Of a stretch of 45,830 bases of DNA, positions 23,078-32,209 are shown piece after piece. The position numbers were made by a program, and so were the translations under genes. Under the pieces are notes generated by a model. It made no database searches. It saw nothing but the letters and a program-made list of their open reading frames with translations, and was not told where the DNA came from. The DNA comes from an uncultured Patescibacteria group bacterium (GTDB lineage: Bacteria; Patescibacteriota; Minisyncoccia; Phycocordibacterales; UBA12088): positions 1-45,830 of the forward strand of contig CAMYLP010000001.1 in NCBI GenBank assembly GCA_947259245.1. The letters are read 5' to 3'. The first letter of the stretch is position 1. Each line of letters begins with the position of its first letter.

Positions 23078-23575
23078 TTATTTTATCAGCTCCTCGATCT
23101 GTTTGTCGAGTTCCTCTTCGGATACCTCGCCCTTGGCCTCCTCATCACGCTTGTGCTCAAGCTCCTTGGCCTCGGTCTCTACTTCCTCTAGCTTGATGGG
23201 GCGCGGCTTGCGTACTTTTGGTGGAGTGAGCGCCGTCTTGTCGAGTTTCAGTAAAAGGTACCGTACCAACTGCTCATTGTGTTCGAGATCCTCCTTCAAC
23301 TCATCAACTTTATCGTGTGCGAGTGTAAAGCGGGTCCACCCAAAGAAGCTAGTGTCGTACTTCTCCCATTTGCCTGCGCGCATTTTGCGCATGGTGTATG
23401 TGAGCGAAAAGCTCTGTGGTGCGCCCTCAGAAACGATGGAACCTCCCAGTGAGGCAATCTTTTTCTGTAGTTCCTCCACACGAAGCGCTAGGTCATCCTC
23501 GCCCAGCGATGGAACAAGGTGGTAGCCCAGCTCGTAGTGCTGTACACCCTCCTTGTCTTCATGTTTTTCTGCCAT
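23078..23575 (-). CDS. rpsF: Ribosomal protein S6 with C-terminal extension
   Basis: Binds S18 on the 30S platform. S6 ferredoxin-like core: QHYELGYHLVPSLGEDDLAL, FSLTYTMRKMRAGKWEKYDT, FFGWTRFTLAHDKVDELKED, LVRYLLLKLDK. At 165 residues it is longer than usual (95-135), with a Lys/Glu-rich C-terminal tail (AKELEHKRDEEAKGEVSEEE) that is probably a coiled or disordered helix. First gene of the operon; a TATAAG box lies 17 bases before ATG 23575. Confidence 0.92.
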   Translation of the reverse strand: MAEKHEDKEGVQHYELGYHLVPSLGEDDLALRVEELQKKIASLGGSIVSEGAPQSFSLTYTMRKMRAGKWEKYDTSFFGWTRFTLAHDKVDELKEDLEHNEQLVRYLLLKLDKTALTPPKVRKPRPIKLEEVETEAKELEHKRDEEAKGEVSEEELDKQIEELIK

Positions 23576-23681
23576 GTGTTATGTGCAATTTACTTATAAT
23601 GCCGAGTCACTGTACCACAGATTATAATGGCTAGCTAGCGGCACATATAGCTGATAACTCCTTACTGAGCGCACCTACCAA

Positions 23682-23736
23682 GTCATAAGGGGCACCGCTC
23701 CGGGGCGCTTGCCCAAGTGTTAGTGCCCCATATGAC
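23682..23736 (-). repeat. Structured repeat, copy D (opposite orientation)
   Basis: On the minus strand, GGGGCAC/GTGCCCC inner stem plus GTCATA/TATGAC outer stem carry TAACACTT-GGGC-AAGC-GCCC-CGGAGCG. The core is nearly identical to copy B, but the stem sequence is completely different. It lies 18 bases after the tatD stop and upstream of rpsF. Confidence 0.85.
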
Positions 23737-23754
23737 CTGATATGTACCCTAGTT

Positions 23755-24591
23755 CTAGGTTCGAACAGCAAACATGTTCTCTGCATTCTGCAGCAGTACC
23801 AGAGCCCAGTCACTCGTAGATACGCCTCGTAGCTCCGCCATCTTCTTGACCACCTCGGCGACGTATAGTGGCTCGTTTCTTTTACCACGGTGCGGTGCGG
23901 GTGTCACATACGGCGCATCAGTTTCGGCATGGATGAGCTCTTTCGGCGCTGCCTTCACCACCTCGTCGTAGTCGCCTGCGAAGGTTATGACCCCAGTGAA
24001 TGATGTGCTGTAGTCCATGTCCCAAAAACCTTTTGCATCCTCAAGCGATCCCGCAAAGAAGTGGCTGTTGCCCCGTACCTTTGCCTGACGTTTCAGTATC
24101 TTTTGTGCATCACGGTAGGCGTTGCCACTCTTTCCACTCCGAAGGTGCAGCATGAGCGGTTTTTGAACCTCATTTGCCAGCGCTATTTGCATTTCGAACG
24201 CTTCTACCTGTTTTGTGTGCTGCTCGGTCTCGGGTGTGCGGAAGTAGTCGAGACCGCACTCTCCGATTGCCACCACCTTCGGGTGCGAGGCGAGCGCTTT
24301 ATATGCCTCATAGTCAAAGACCTCACCGCGTGATGTAAACGCCTTCCCTTCTTCTCCTACTTCATCTTTGTCATGAAAGCTTGACGACGTGTGTACCGGA
24401 TGAAGTCCGACTGTGGCATAGACACCCACTGGGAATTCATCGAGAAGTTCGACCGCCCGCTTGCTAGTGTCGTACTGCGTGCCGACATTTATCATCGACA
24501 CACCTGCTTCTAATGCGTGTTTGACTACGTCTTTATAGTCGTCATTATACGCTGCCAAATTCGCGTGGGTGTGTATGTCGATATAGTTCAT
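23755..24591 (-). CDS. tatD: TatD-family metal-dependent DNase
   Basis: Two-metal hydrolase with 3'-5' exonuclease activity, implicated in DNA repair. 278 residues, slightly longer than the usual 255-265. Metal ligands in order: YIDIHTHANLAAY (H-x-H), VAIGECGLDYF (Glu), KPLMLHLRSG (His), a later His (NSHFFAGS, partly diverged from the usual HCF) and HAETDAPYVTPAPHRG (Asp). A small insertion near residues 70-85 (SSFHDKDEVGEEGKAFTSRG) is unusual. Follows metG, as it often does in bacteria, with repeat copy C between them. Confidence 0.92.
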   Translation of the reverse strand: MNYIDIHTHANLAAYNDDYKDVVKHALEAGVSMINVGTQYDTSKRAVELLDEFPVGVYATVGLHPVHTSSSFHDKDEVGEEGKAFTSRGEVFDYEAYKALASHPKVVAIGECGLDYFRTPETEQHTKQVEAFEMQIALANEVQKPLMLHLRSGKSGNAYRDAQKILKRQAKVRGNSHFFAGSLEDAKGFWDMDYSTSFTGVITFAGDYDEVVKAAPKELIHAETDAPYVTPAPHRGKRNEPLYVAEVVKKMAELRGVSTSDWALVLLQNAENMFAVRT

Positions 24592-24621
24592 GGTGTTTGT
24601 AGGCTAGACGGCGTGCCCCGC

Positions 24622-24662
24622 GAGAGACTAAGACTTGGGCAATCGCCCTGGAGCAGTCTCTG
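24622..24662 (+). repeat. Structured repeat, copy C
   Basis: Stem AGAGAC/GTCTCT (24623-24628 with 24656-24661) carrying TAAGACTT-GGGC-AATC-GCCC-TGGAGCA; no strong outer stem. 30 bases after the metG stop, before tatD. The G-to-A change in GGAGC(G/A) is the main core variation. Confidence 0.8.
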
Positions 24663-24691
24663 ATACAGACGTATCGTATCCTGACATGGCA

Positions 24692-26113
24692 CTATTCCGA
24701 AAACTCAATGCGTGGAAACATCGTTTCCGGCTTTTTATTCTCACAGACGGTGTGCTTCACACGCTTTGCTGTTTCCGGCAAGAATGGCGTGAGCATGCAG
24801 CCGATATGGAAGAGCTCTGTCGCAAGCTCTGCTATTATCTCCTTGCCCTTTTCCGGCTCGGACTTCACCACCTTGAACGGTGCCTCGTCGGTCATACGCT
24901 GGTCGGCCGCGCCGATGCGCGCCCATATAAGGTTCATTGCTGCGTTGAACTCATACGCTTCCATTGCCTGTTTGTACTCCTTGGGACAATCGACCTTCTT
25001 GGGTTTCTCTACGGGCGAGTCAAGGTGCGTCTCTGCAAGCTTCATCACGCGAGACACCAAGTTGCCCAGCCCGTTCACAAGGTTTGCGGTGTAACACTCA
25101 TGGAAGCGCTCCATCGTCATGTCTGAGTCCTCAAACGGGTGTATGTGTCGTAGCAGGAAGTAGCGCAGTGCGTCGGTACCATACACATCTACGACATCGA
25201 TGGGATTGATGACATTACCGATACTCTTGCTCATCTTTTGCCCACCGCTTGTGATGAAGCCGTGTATGAGTATTTGCTTGCTTGGCTCTATCCCAGCGCT
25301 CATGAGCATGGCTTGCCACATCGCACTCTGTTGGCGCAGGTTGTCCTTCCCTGCAAACTGAATGCTTGGCCACCACTCACTGTACTTTTCATCCGGCCAG
25401 CCCAATGTACTAAGGTAGTTGACGAGTGCGTCAAACCAAACGTACATCACATGTTCTTCATCACCAGGCACAGCGACACCCCACGGCATCTTTTTCTTGA
25501 GGCGAGAGATGCTGAAGTCCTGCAAACCGCGCTCCACGAAGTTGCGTATCTCAAGCTGCCTGTGGGCGGGCACAACAAAGTCAGGCCGTTCGTCGTAGAG
25601 CTTTAAAAGCTTTTCGGCATAGTTCGAGAATCGGAAGAAGTAATTCTCCTCCTCGATGAGCTCAAGCTCTTGTCCGGGGTGTATTGGACACTTCCCATCC
25701 TCAAGCTCAGAATCTGTTTTCTCAAGCTCACACCCCACGCAGTACTTCACTTGGTAGTGTTTCTTGTAAATGTCGCCGTTCTTGTCACAGCGCTTCCAGA
25801 ACTCTTGCGCTGCCTCGACATGGTGCGGCTCGGTCGTACGGATGAATGCATCATAGGAAAGGTCGAGACTCTCTTTCAAAAGACCAAAGTGTGCTGCGTA
25901 CTCATCTACATATGCCTGCGGGTCTCTTTCGGCCTCAAGCGCCTTTCTGTAGACCTTAACTCCATGCTCATCAGTGCCCGTGTTGAAGAATACGTCGTCT
26001 TTCATTAAGCGGTGGTACCTGGCAACGGCGTCTGCCTGCACTATTTCAAGCGCAAAGCCGACGTGGGGATCGGCGTTTACATATGGCAGCGTCGTTGTGA
26101 GTGATACCTTCAT
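24692..26113 (-). CDS. metG: Methionyl-tRNA synthetase
   Basis: Charges tRNA-Met. 473 residues, the short form without the C-terminal tRNA-binding (EMAP-like) domain. Class I HIGH variant HVGF (PYVNADPHVGFALEIVQ, near residue 15). A zinc knuckle is present: CVGCELEKTDSELEDGKCPIH (two Cys, then Cys with His, so one ligand is replaced). KMSKS is intact (GGQKMSKSIGNVI, about residue 290), followed by the anticodon-binding helical domain. Start at ATG 26113, 2 bases after the AI-2E permease gene, so they share a transcript. Confidence 0.95.
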   Translation of the reverse strand: MKVSLTTTLPYVNADPHVGFALEIVQADAVARYHRLMKDDVFFNTGTDEHGVKVYRKALEAERDPQAYVDEYAAHFGLLKESLDLSYDAFIRTTEPHHVEAAQEFWKRCDKNGDIYKKHYQVKYCVGCELEKTDSELEDGKCPIHPGQELELIEEENYFFRFSNYAEKLLKLYDERPDFVVPAHRQLEIRNFVERGLQDFSISRLKKKMPWGVAVPGDEEHVMYVWFDALVNYLSTLGWPDEKYSEWWPSIQFAGKDNLRQQSAMWQAMLMSAGIEPSKQILIHGFITSGGQKMSKSIGNVINPIDVVDVYGTDALRYFLLRHIHPFEDSDMTMERFHECYTANLVNGLGNLVSRVMKLAETHLDSPVEKPKKVDCPKEYKQAMEAYEFNAAMNLIWARIGAADQRMTDEAPFKVVKSEPEKGKEIIAELATELFHIGCMLTPFLPETAKRVKHTVCENKKPETMFPRIEFSE

Positions 26114-26115
26114 GG

Positions 26116-27174
26116 TTATACCACTGTCCCATCCTCTGCCGGATACGCAAGCTTCTGCTTCCCCCTCTGCACATCCTTCACGTACTCCTGTACAGCAGCG
26201 GCAATGGGGACCGCGATGAGCACACCCAAGAAACCGGCAAGCTGAAAACCAACAATGATTGCTAAGATGACCACCAGTGGTGACACGCCGAGGACCTTCT
26301 GTACGACTAGCGGATAGATGATGTTGCCCTGCAGTTGATTCACCACAACGTACATCAAAATGACCAACAGCGCCTTGGTCGTACCGGCATCTATGAACGT
26401 CAGCGCGACAGCAGGCACCGCAGCTATGATTGAGCCGAACACGGGTATGAGTTCAAGAATGGCAGCCGCAATGGCGAGCAGAAATGCGTACGGCACTCCC
26501 ATGATAAGCAGGCCGACATACACCATGACGCCTACGAGGAGCGAGAGTAGTAGCTGTCCCTGCAACCAACGTCCTATTTTATGTTGTGCCCTTTTCCAAA
26601 GGTCGAGTATGTAATCCTGCTTTCGCACCGGAGTGACCATGCGTAAGAAATCATCCAGTCCGCGTTCTTGAACTGCAAAATAGAAGGTGAGTACGAGAAT
26701 AAGCACAAAGGACATGAGTCCGCCAAAGACTACGGATGCCGCACTGAAGATGCCGCTCGTTGATGTTTTGAGGACATCCTGAAATTGTCCGAAGCGATCA
26801 CTGATAGCAGCACTGTCTGCCCCCCCTAGGAGTCCCTCGTCATTCGTGATCTGCAGCGTCTCGAGGTATGCAGGCAGCTGTGTTGCAAGCTGCTTTACCT
26901 CAGCGGTGAGCACCGGAACAAAAAAGTAAAAACCGACAGCTATCAACGTAAATACGATGAGATACAGTAGTACGACTGCAAGGACCCGTGGGAAGCCCCA
27001 TTTCATCATACGCTGTGTTGGCGGTTCGATTGCACTGGCGAGAATAACAGCGGTAAGTATGACCAGCAGAAGCTCGTAGAGAAAGAACGCCACCCAGAAC
27101 CCAAGTAGCACCAGGACGACCGTTGCGACGGTACCTGGTGTGATTGCTATCGTAATTGGTTCTCTCTCCTGCAT
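26116..27174 (-). CDS. AI-2E family (TqsA/PerM-like) permease
   Basis: Integral membrane protein of the AI-2E/UPF0118 transporter family. 352 residues with about eight helices: TVATVVLVLLGFWVAFFLYELLL, VVLLYLIVFTLIAVGFYFF, a large loop, SFVLILVLTFYFAVQERG, the GRWLQGQLLLSLLVGVMVY segment typical of the family, then VVNQLQGNIIYPLVVQKVLG and a closing pair of helices. Substrate is not predictable; members range from autoinducer export to Na+/H+ antiport. AGGTG precedes ATG 27174. Directly upstream of metG. Confidence 0.9.
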   Translation of the reverse strand: MQEREPITIAITPGTVATVVLVLLGFWVAFFLYELLLVILTAVILASAIEPPTQRMMKWGFPRVLAVVLLYLIVFTLIAVGFYFFVPVLTAEVKQLATQLPAYLETLQITNDEGLLGGADSAAISDRFGQFQDVLKTSTSGIFSAASVVFGGLMSFVLILVLTFYFAVQERGLDDFLRMVTPVRKQDYILDLWKRAQHKIGRWLQGQLLLSLLVGVMVYVGLLIMGVPYAFLLAIAAAILELIPVFGSIIAAVPAVALTFIDAGTTKALLVILMYVVVNQLQGNIIYPLVVQKVLGVSPLVVILAIIVGFQLAGFLGVLIAVPIAAAVQEYVKDVQRGKQKLAYPAEDGTVV

Positions 27175-27225
27175 ATCACCTGATACTACCGTATAGAAGC
27201 TTTGCTGAAAAGAAGCGTCAACTAT

Positions 27226-27253
27226 ACAAAAGGTCCCTCCGGGGACCTTTTGT
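27226..27253. terminator. Terminator after the three-repeat surface protein
   Basis: AAAAGGTCCC-TCCG-GGGACCTTTT perfect 10-bp hairpin with flanking T/A runs; works on the minus strand for gene 27271-28608. Confidence 0.85.
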
Positions 27254-27270
27254 TGTGATACGCGTTGCGC

Positions 27271-28608
27271 TTAGTCGCTCGTAAAGCTCCGTAAGCCGCC
27301 AAGTCGTAGCGTTGGTTCGTCCTCCTGTGCGTCGTACTCGACGCCAATAGCGTAGTAGTACTTGGTGTCTTCGTTGAGCTCGTCAACATCCTCTGGAAAA
27401 CTGTCGCTGCCGTCGAGGTCATTCTGGACCAGTACTTTCTGCAGGGCATTTCCATCTTCTTCAATATCCTCGTACGTGTCATACGTACCCTCGACATCGT
27501 GTAGCAAAAGTGCATCCGTGCCGTACACGTAGAAGACCGTACCGTTGTCAAAGTCATTCATGTCGACGGACCCGTTAAGTTCGGCGCTTGTCTCGTCTAC
27601 CTCATGAGCACGGAGCGTCACCACATCTGGTTCATCATCATCATTCTCCTCGAGGACAAAGCTTCGGACCGAACCGAGTTCAAGCGTCTCATCACCATCT
27701 TCGTCCTCATACTCAACACCGATACGGTAGTAGTATGTCTCAGTCTCATCGAGGTTTGTTACTTCGCGCTCGTAACTTTCTGCACCATCGAGATCGCTAT
27801 CGACGCGTACCTTCTGCAAATCCTCACCGTCCTCCTCGATAGCTTCATAGGTATCCTTGTCTGCAACGTCTTCAACAAGGTCCTCATCGAGGCCGTACAC
27901 GAAGAACACGATGCCGTTGTCGAAGTCGTTCATGTCTACACGACCGCGAAGCTCTGCTGTGTCACTGTCGACCTCCAGGTATGCTTGTGTCACCGCCACT
28001 GGTGTCTCCTCGTCTGCATCACTGTCGTCTGTTACGAAGGTGCGAAGTGAGCCATAGTCACGCTCACCCTGTTCGTCCTCACCAACAGCGCGGTAGTAGT
28101 ACCGGTCGTTCTCGTTTAGGTCATCTATTTCCTCACTGAAAGTACCGTCATCGTCGTCATCGATGCGCATCGTGTCCGTGCGCTCTTCGAGGTCAGGATA
28201 CTTGGTACCATACACAAACCACACGTCTGCATAGTCACTGTCACCAAACTCAACGTCGCCACGTAATGTTGCGCTATCGTTCATTATGTCACGCGCAGTA
28301 AGCGTATCGACATCTATTTCTGCATCATCTTGGACACCATCGCGTACGTCCCGCGCCACGCGGTAGCGCCACTGGTGCATATAGCTCCTAATATGGTCTA
28401 TGAGCTCTTGAAAGTCGTCAAACTCCTCCCCACCCCATTTGTAGCTAAAGTGAGGGTTATGTAAGCGGCCGTAGAGTGAGTTGCCTGGAAACGAGTAGTA
28501 GCCATGCGCCTTACCCTTCGGAGCTGCTTGTGCAAGCGGCACCACGGCAAAGGCAGAAACAACCAGTGCAACCAAAACAACGGCGCTCACGATGTATTTC
28601 TTGGTCAT
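27271..28608 (-). CDS. Exported acidic protein with three fibronectin-like repeats
   Basis: About 445 residues from ATG 28608, chosen because MTKKYIVSAVVLVALVVSAF...AQA is a clean signal peptide; the track adds 12 codons. After about 80 residues come three homologous domains of about 90-115 residues, each of the form ATLRG-V-...-WFVYGT...-E/DDLNE-x-x-x-YYYRA-G-VEY...-LRSF. Repeats 2 and 3 share VDMNDFDNG and TYE-IEEDG. The pattern resembles FN3-type beta sandwiches. Extremely Asp/Glu-rich, suggesting Ca2+ or halo-type surface exposure. No anchor helix at the C-terminus, so secreted or wall-associated. Confidence 0.75.
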   Translation of the reverse strand: MTKKYIVSAVVLVALVVSAFAVVPLAQAAPKGKAHGYYSFPGNSLYGRLHNPHFSYKWGGEEFDDFQELIDHIRSYMHQWRYRVARDVRDGVQDDAEIDVDTLTARDIMNDSATLRGDVEFGDSDYADVWFVYGTKYPDLEERTDTMRIDDDDDGTFSEEIDDLNENDRYYYRAVGEDEQGERDYGSLRTFVTDDSDADEETPVAVTQAYLEVDSDTAELRGRVDMNDFDNGIVFFVYGLDEDLVEDVADKDTYEAIEEDGEDLQKVRVDSDLDGAESYEREVTNLDETETYYYRIGVEYEDEDGDETLELGSVRSFVLEENDDDEPDVVTLRAHEVDETSAELNGSVDMNDFDNGTVFYVYGTDALLLHDVEGTYDTYEDIEEDGNALQKVLVQNDLDGSDSFPEDVDELNEDTKYYYAIGVEYDAQEDEPTLRLGGLRSFTSD

Positions 28609-28724
28609 AGTCGTGAGATTACTACTAATACGCGCATCGTACACCTTTTATGCTAGTTGTACATACGTTTCGTCGTGCCGTTTTCTTTCACTCAAAAACA
28701 GTGCGGCACGTTTATGGTGCATGT

Positions 28725-28750
28725 GCAAAAAAGCCCCGTTTGTGGGGCTT
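28725..28750 (-). terminator. glyS terminator
   Basis: AAGCCCC-ACAAAC-GGGGCTT on the minus strand followed by TTTTT, overlapping the last codon of glyS. Confidence 0.85.
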
Positions 28751-30110
28751 ATTTCAAAACTGTGTCAAGTTCGCTTATCGGGACACGCTGTTGCTCTCCG
28801 CTGTCTCTATCTCGCACAGTCACCGTGTCATCTTCCAGTGTGTCAAAGTCGATGGTCACACATTGCGGAGTGCCTATCTCGTCCTGGCGTCGGTATCGCT
28901 TGCCGATGTTGCCGTTGTCATCGAACTCGGCGCGCGTACGTATTTTCAGAGCGTCATATACCTCACGCGCTTTTGCAACAAGGTCTGGCTTGTTCTTGAG
29001 TAGTGGAAACACCGCCACCTTGATGGGCGCGAGCTCCTTCGGGAAACGCATGACGGTGCGCTCTTCACCCCCAAGAGTGTCCTCGTCATAAAACTCGGTG
29101 AGTGCCGCAAGGAAGGTTCGGTCGACACCGACAGATGTCTCCACCACATGCGGCACATACTTCTCACCCGAAATAGGGTCACGGTATGAGAGATCGGTAC
29201 CCGAGAACTTCTGGTGCTGCGTCAGGTCGTAGTCACCCCGCGCATGTACGCCCTCAAGCTCTTTGAAACCGAAGGGGTACTGATATTCAATATCCCATGC
29301 TGCTTGTGCATAAAAGACAAGATTTTCGTGCTCGTGCCACTTGAGGTTGCTTTCCGCAAAACCGAGGTCGCGGTAGTACTGCATCCGCTTCTCCCGCCAC
29401 ACTTCATAGAGTTCCATCGCATTGTCTGGGTGGACAAAGAGCTGCATCTCCATTTGCTCAAACTCGCGCTTACGGAAAATGTACTGGCGGGGTGCTATCT
29501 CATTTCGAAAGGCCTTCCCTATCTGTGCGATACCAAACGGTACCTTCACCCGTGTGGTATCAACGACGTTCTTAAAGTTTATGTAAATACCCTGGCACGT
29601 CTCCCCACGCAAGTATGTAGGCTCCTTGGCCCAGTCCTCACTAAAGTTACCAAGATTACTCTGCACGAGCAGATTGAACTGGCGTACTGCAGAAAAATTC
29701 TTCTTCCCACAGTGTGGGCACACTACGTTTTCACGTAGCTCGTCGAAGACGCCATTGATCTCTTCGACGCTCATCTTTTCGTCCGCAAAACCACCAGCTT
29801 CCTCGATGAGGTGGTCCGCGCGAGACCGCGTATGGCACTCCTTGCACTCGACAAGCGGGTCTGAGAATCCTCCCACGTGCCCCGACGCTTCCCAGACCTT
29901 GGGGTGCGTGACTATGGAAGAATCCAAGCCAACGATATTGTCTTCAAGCTGCACCATCGCACGCCACCACGATGCCTTGATATTGTTGGCTAGTTCGACA
30001 CCGTACGGACCATAGTCGTAGAGTCCAACAAATCCCCCGTACACTTCGGATCCCGGATAAATGAAACCGCGTCTTTTTGCCAGCGCGGCTATGGCTTCAA
30101 GTGTATGCAT
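28749..30110 (-). CDS. glyS: Glycyl-tRNA synthetase, dimeric (eukaryote/archaea-like) type
   Basis: Class II enzyme charging tRNA-Gly; single-chain alpha2 type. 453 residues. N-terminal RRGFIYPGSEVYGGFVGLYD and YDYGPYGVELANNIK are family signatures. Zn-site Cys pairs lie in VECKECHTRSRADH and VVCPHCGKKNFS. Motif 2 is IAQIGKAFRNEIAPRQYIFR, then REFEQMEMQLFVHP; motif 3 and the anticodon domain follow (KELAPIKVAVFPLLKNKPDL). Downstream of the anchored protein 30132-32183 by 21 bases. Confidence 0.95.
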   Translation of the reverse strand: MHTLEAIAALAKRRGFIYPGSEVYGGFVGLYDYGPYGVELANNIKASWWRAMVQLEDNIVGLDSSIVTHPKVWEASGHVGGFSDPLVECKECHTRSRADHLIEEAGGFADEKMSVEEINGVFDELRENVVCPHCGKKNFSAVRQFNLLVQSNLGNFSEDWAKEPTYLRGETCQGIYINFKNVVDTTRVKVPFGIAQIGKAFRNEIAPRQYIFRKREFEQMEMQLFVHPDNAMELYEVWREKRMQYYRDLGFAESNLKWHEHENLVFYAQAAWDIEYQYPFGFKELEGVHARGDYDLTQHQKFSGTDLSYRDPISGEKYVPHVVETSVGVDRTFLAALTEFYDEDTLGGEERTVMRFPKELAPIKVAVFPLLKNKPDLVAKAREVYDALKIRTRAEFDDNGNIGKRYRRQDEIGTPQCVTIDFDTLEDDTVTVRDRDSGEQQRVPISELDTVLK

Positions 30111-30131
30111 GGTTTCTATGCTGCAGTGCCG

Positions 30132-32183
30132 TTATTGGGTGATAGACCCCCGATCCTTGGGGAAGAATGGATCATTTTCGAGTCGAGTGGTGATGCGACT
30201 GCCCTTCTGTTCTATCACGTCACCCGTGAATTGGTCAACGCCCCGGAAGACAATCCCGTCGAGCATGGCTGGTACGCTTGAGAGCTGCGATATGCTGGGA
30301 ATGTAAGAGATTTGGAATGAGACGGTACGATCCGGCTCATTGTACCCGGCACCTGCCTTCAGATCTCCTATTGCCCAGTTTACCTTTCGCGTTACAGGAT
30401 TGTAGTGTACTTGCTCAGTACTCGGGTCGGTCATATCGAGCCATGTAATATAGATGGGGAGTTGCGCCTCGAGCGTCACATCAGCCAGATCGTTGGTACT
30501 GTTCGCAACATCCATCGTGATAGTGTACGTTGTCTCCTGGTTCACGTGTGGCGGATGAGGTCCCACGTTCGTAAATGGTCCTACAGCGTAGAGGGCATAG
30601 ACGTCGACGTCGACATTCGAAATAAATTTCAGTGTACGCTGCGCCTGAGCAGTGAGGTTTTGCTGCACCGGCACATTGTCGCTTATACGACGTGCGTCAA
30701 CATCAAATGACAGGTCGAAGTGTGGCGACTCCGCGCTCGTAGATTCAACGAACGGATATGTACTGAAGCTGAAGGTGAGCGTGCCTGTTTCACCGGGTTC
30801 TATCTTTTCCAACTGCTTTTTAGTTTGTGGCGTCCACAGTATCGTGCTGTCGACAGAGCGGTAGAATCCGCTATCGACCTTGAACGTCTTGGCGTCAACA
30901 ATTATTCCCGGAAATTGTGCCTGTATCTCAACGTCGTGCAGTGCATAATCCAGGTTATTCTTCCACTCCAACCTTCCATTCACTAGATCGCCCAGCTCAA
31001 GGCTCACCTCAGGATCGTTGTTGTCATTAATATATAGGTCGAGCGCCAAGAACGGGTCAGTTACGAGCAGTGGGTGGTCCACGGTTTGCAGGACCGCGGA
31101 GACGTTTGAAGCGTCTGCCGGATCCTGCTCCCCGACATGGAACTTTATGTTGCGCTGCTCAGTGCCGATACCGGTAACGATACCGCGAAGGGTGATGGTC
31201 TGGTGGGTACCCGGCTCCACATCGCCCAGGTCCCACACCGAATCACCCGCTGTTGGTTTCGGCTCGGCAGCTATCGGATCATAGCCATACGGGTAGTCGA
31301 CCAACAGTCGCATGTTTGGAACCGTGGTCTCCGAGTTAGAGCTTACCGTGATGACCAGTTCTAGTTCCTGGTTGGAGCTTATCTCTGCAAGTCCATCTAC
31401 CTCAATGTTGACTGGCGCAGTAGCAATAACGATACGGTGTGGTCGTTCACAGTAGAATTCGTGGTTTGAGTCGACAACCGTAAATTGTAGTGCGGACCTG
31501 ATGACTAGCTCCTCTTGCTCCTTACCGAAGAGTGCTGCGCGTGTGACAGTACGTACTCTTTCGCCGGACTCGAGGGTGCCTATCGTCTGTCGTTCGCTCG
31601 GCAAGTGCACACTGACGTTGTCTGGGCTGCGCGTACCATCTGGATACTCAACGATCAGTACTGCATCGTGAATAGTGACAGGGTTACCATTGGTGACGCT
31701 TATGTTGAGTACCAATTCCTTACCACTTGCAATGGTAAGTGGTCCGGCGTGCTCTATGCGCACCTTGTCGCAGCTGATCTGTGTGGGGCCAAACCAAAAG
31801 ACGTACGCCGCGTACCCAGCCGCAATAAAAAAGAAGAAAGCAGATGCCGCTAATAGTGTTCTGATGAAGCGCCGCGTTAGTTTGCGCTTCTCAAGCACAG
31901 CAGCCTGTGCCGGTGTCATACTATACTCGCTTAACGAAACCCGTTTCTTGTGCTGATCGTCTTCACTCAGATTTCGTAGGACGGAATCGGGGTCCTGCTC
32001 AGCCCCCCCAATGGTAGGCGCTTCCGCTCCTTCATCCCACTCTGCAGAATACTGTTGCGGATCCTCGTCACTTCGAAGCTTCCGACGCGGGTGCACCTTA
32101 GAAGTTGCACCCCGGCGGTACAGGGCGTCTCGGACACGCTGAACACCGCTGTCTTTCTCCGGTATACCACTACCCTTCTCCAT
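30132..32183 (-). CDS. Large single-TM protein with repeated beta-sandwich (DUF11-like) domains
   Basis: 683 residues. A cytoplasmic N-terminal region of about 110 residues is polar and probably disordered (ATSKVHPRRKLRSDEDPQQY). One membrane helix follows (RFIRTLLAASAFFFFIAAGYAAY, about 110-133), then about 550 extracytoplasmic residues. These contain several Ig-like or DUF11-like segments (KELVLNISVTNGNPVTIHDA, LELVITVSSNSETTVPNMRL, GDLVNGRLEWKNNLDYALHD, TYTITMDVANSTNDLADVTL), probably an adhesin or envelope scaffold. ATG 32183 has TATACT (32190-32195) 6 bases upstream, so leaderless. Confidence 0.75.
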   Translation of the reverse strand: MEKGSGIPEKDSGVQRVRDALYRRGATSKVHPRRKLRSDEDPQQYSAEWDEGAEAPTIGGAEQDPDSVLRNLSEDDQHKKRVSLSEYSMTPAQAAVLEKRKLTRRFIRTLLAASAFFFFIAAGYAAYVFWFGPTQISCDKVRIEHAGPLTIASGKELVLNISVTNGNPVTIHDAVLIVEYPDGTRSPDNVSVHLPSERQTIGTLESGERVRTVTRAALFGKEQEELVIRSALQFTVVDSNHEFYCERPHRIVIATAPVNIEVDGLAEISSNQELELVITVSSNSETTVPNMRLLVDYPYGYDPIAAEPKPTAGDSVWDLGDVEPGTHQTITLRGIVTGIGTEQRNIKFHVGEQDPADASNVSAVLQTVDHPLLVTDPFLALDLYINDNNDPEVSLELGDLVNGRLEWKNNLDYALHDVEIQAQFPGIIVDAKTFKVDSGFYRSVDSTILWTPQTKKQLEKIEPGETGTLTFSFSTYPFVESTSAESPHFDLSFDVDARRISDNVPVQQNLTAQAQRTLKFISNVDVDVYALYAVGPFTNVGPHPPHVNQETTYTITMDVANSTNDLADVTLEAQLPIYITWLDMTDPSTEQVHYNPVTRKVNWAIGDLKAGAGYNEPDRTVSFQISYIPSISQLSSVPAMLDGIVFRGVDQFTGDVIEQKGSRITTRLENDPFFPKDRGSITQ

Positions 32184-32209
32184 CTGTTGAGTATAGCATG
32201 AGGTATGCG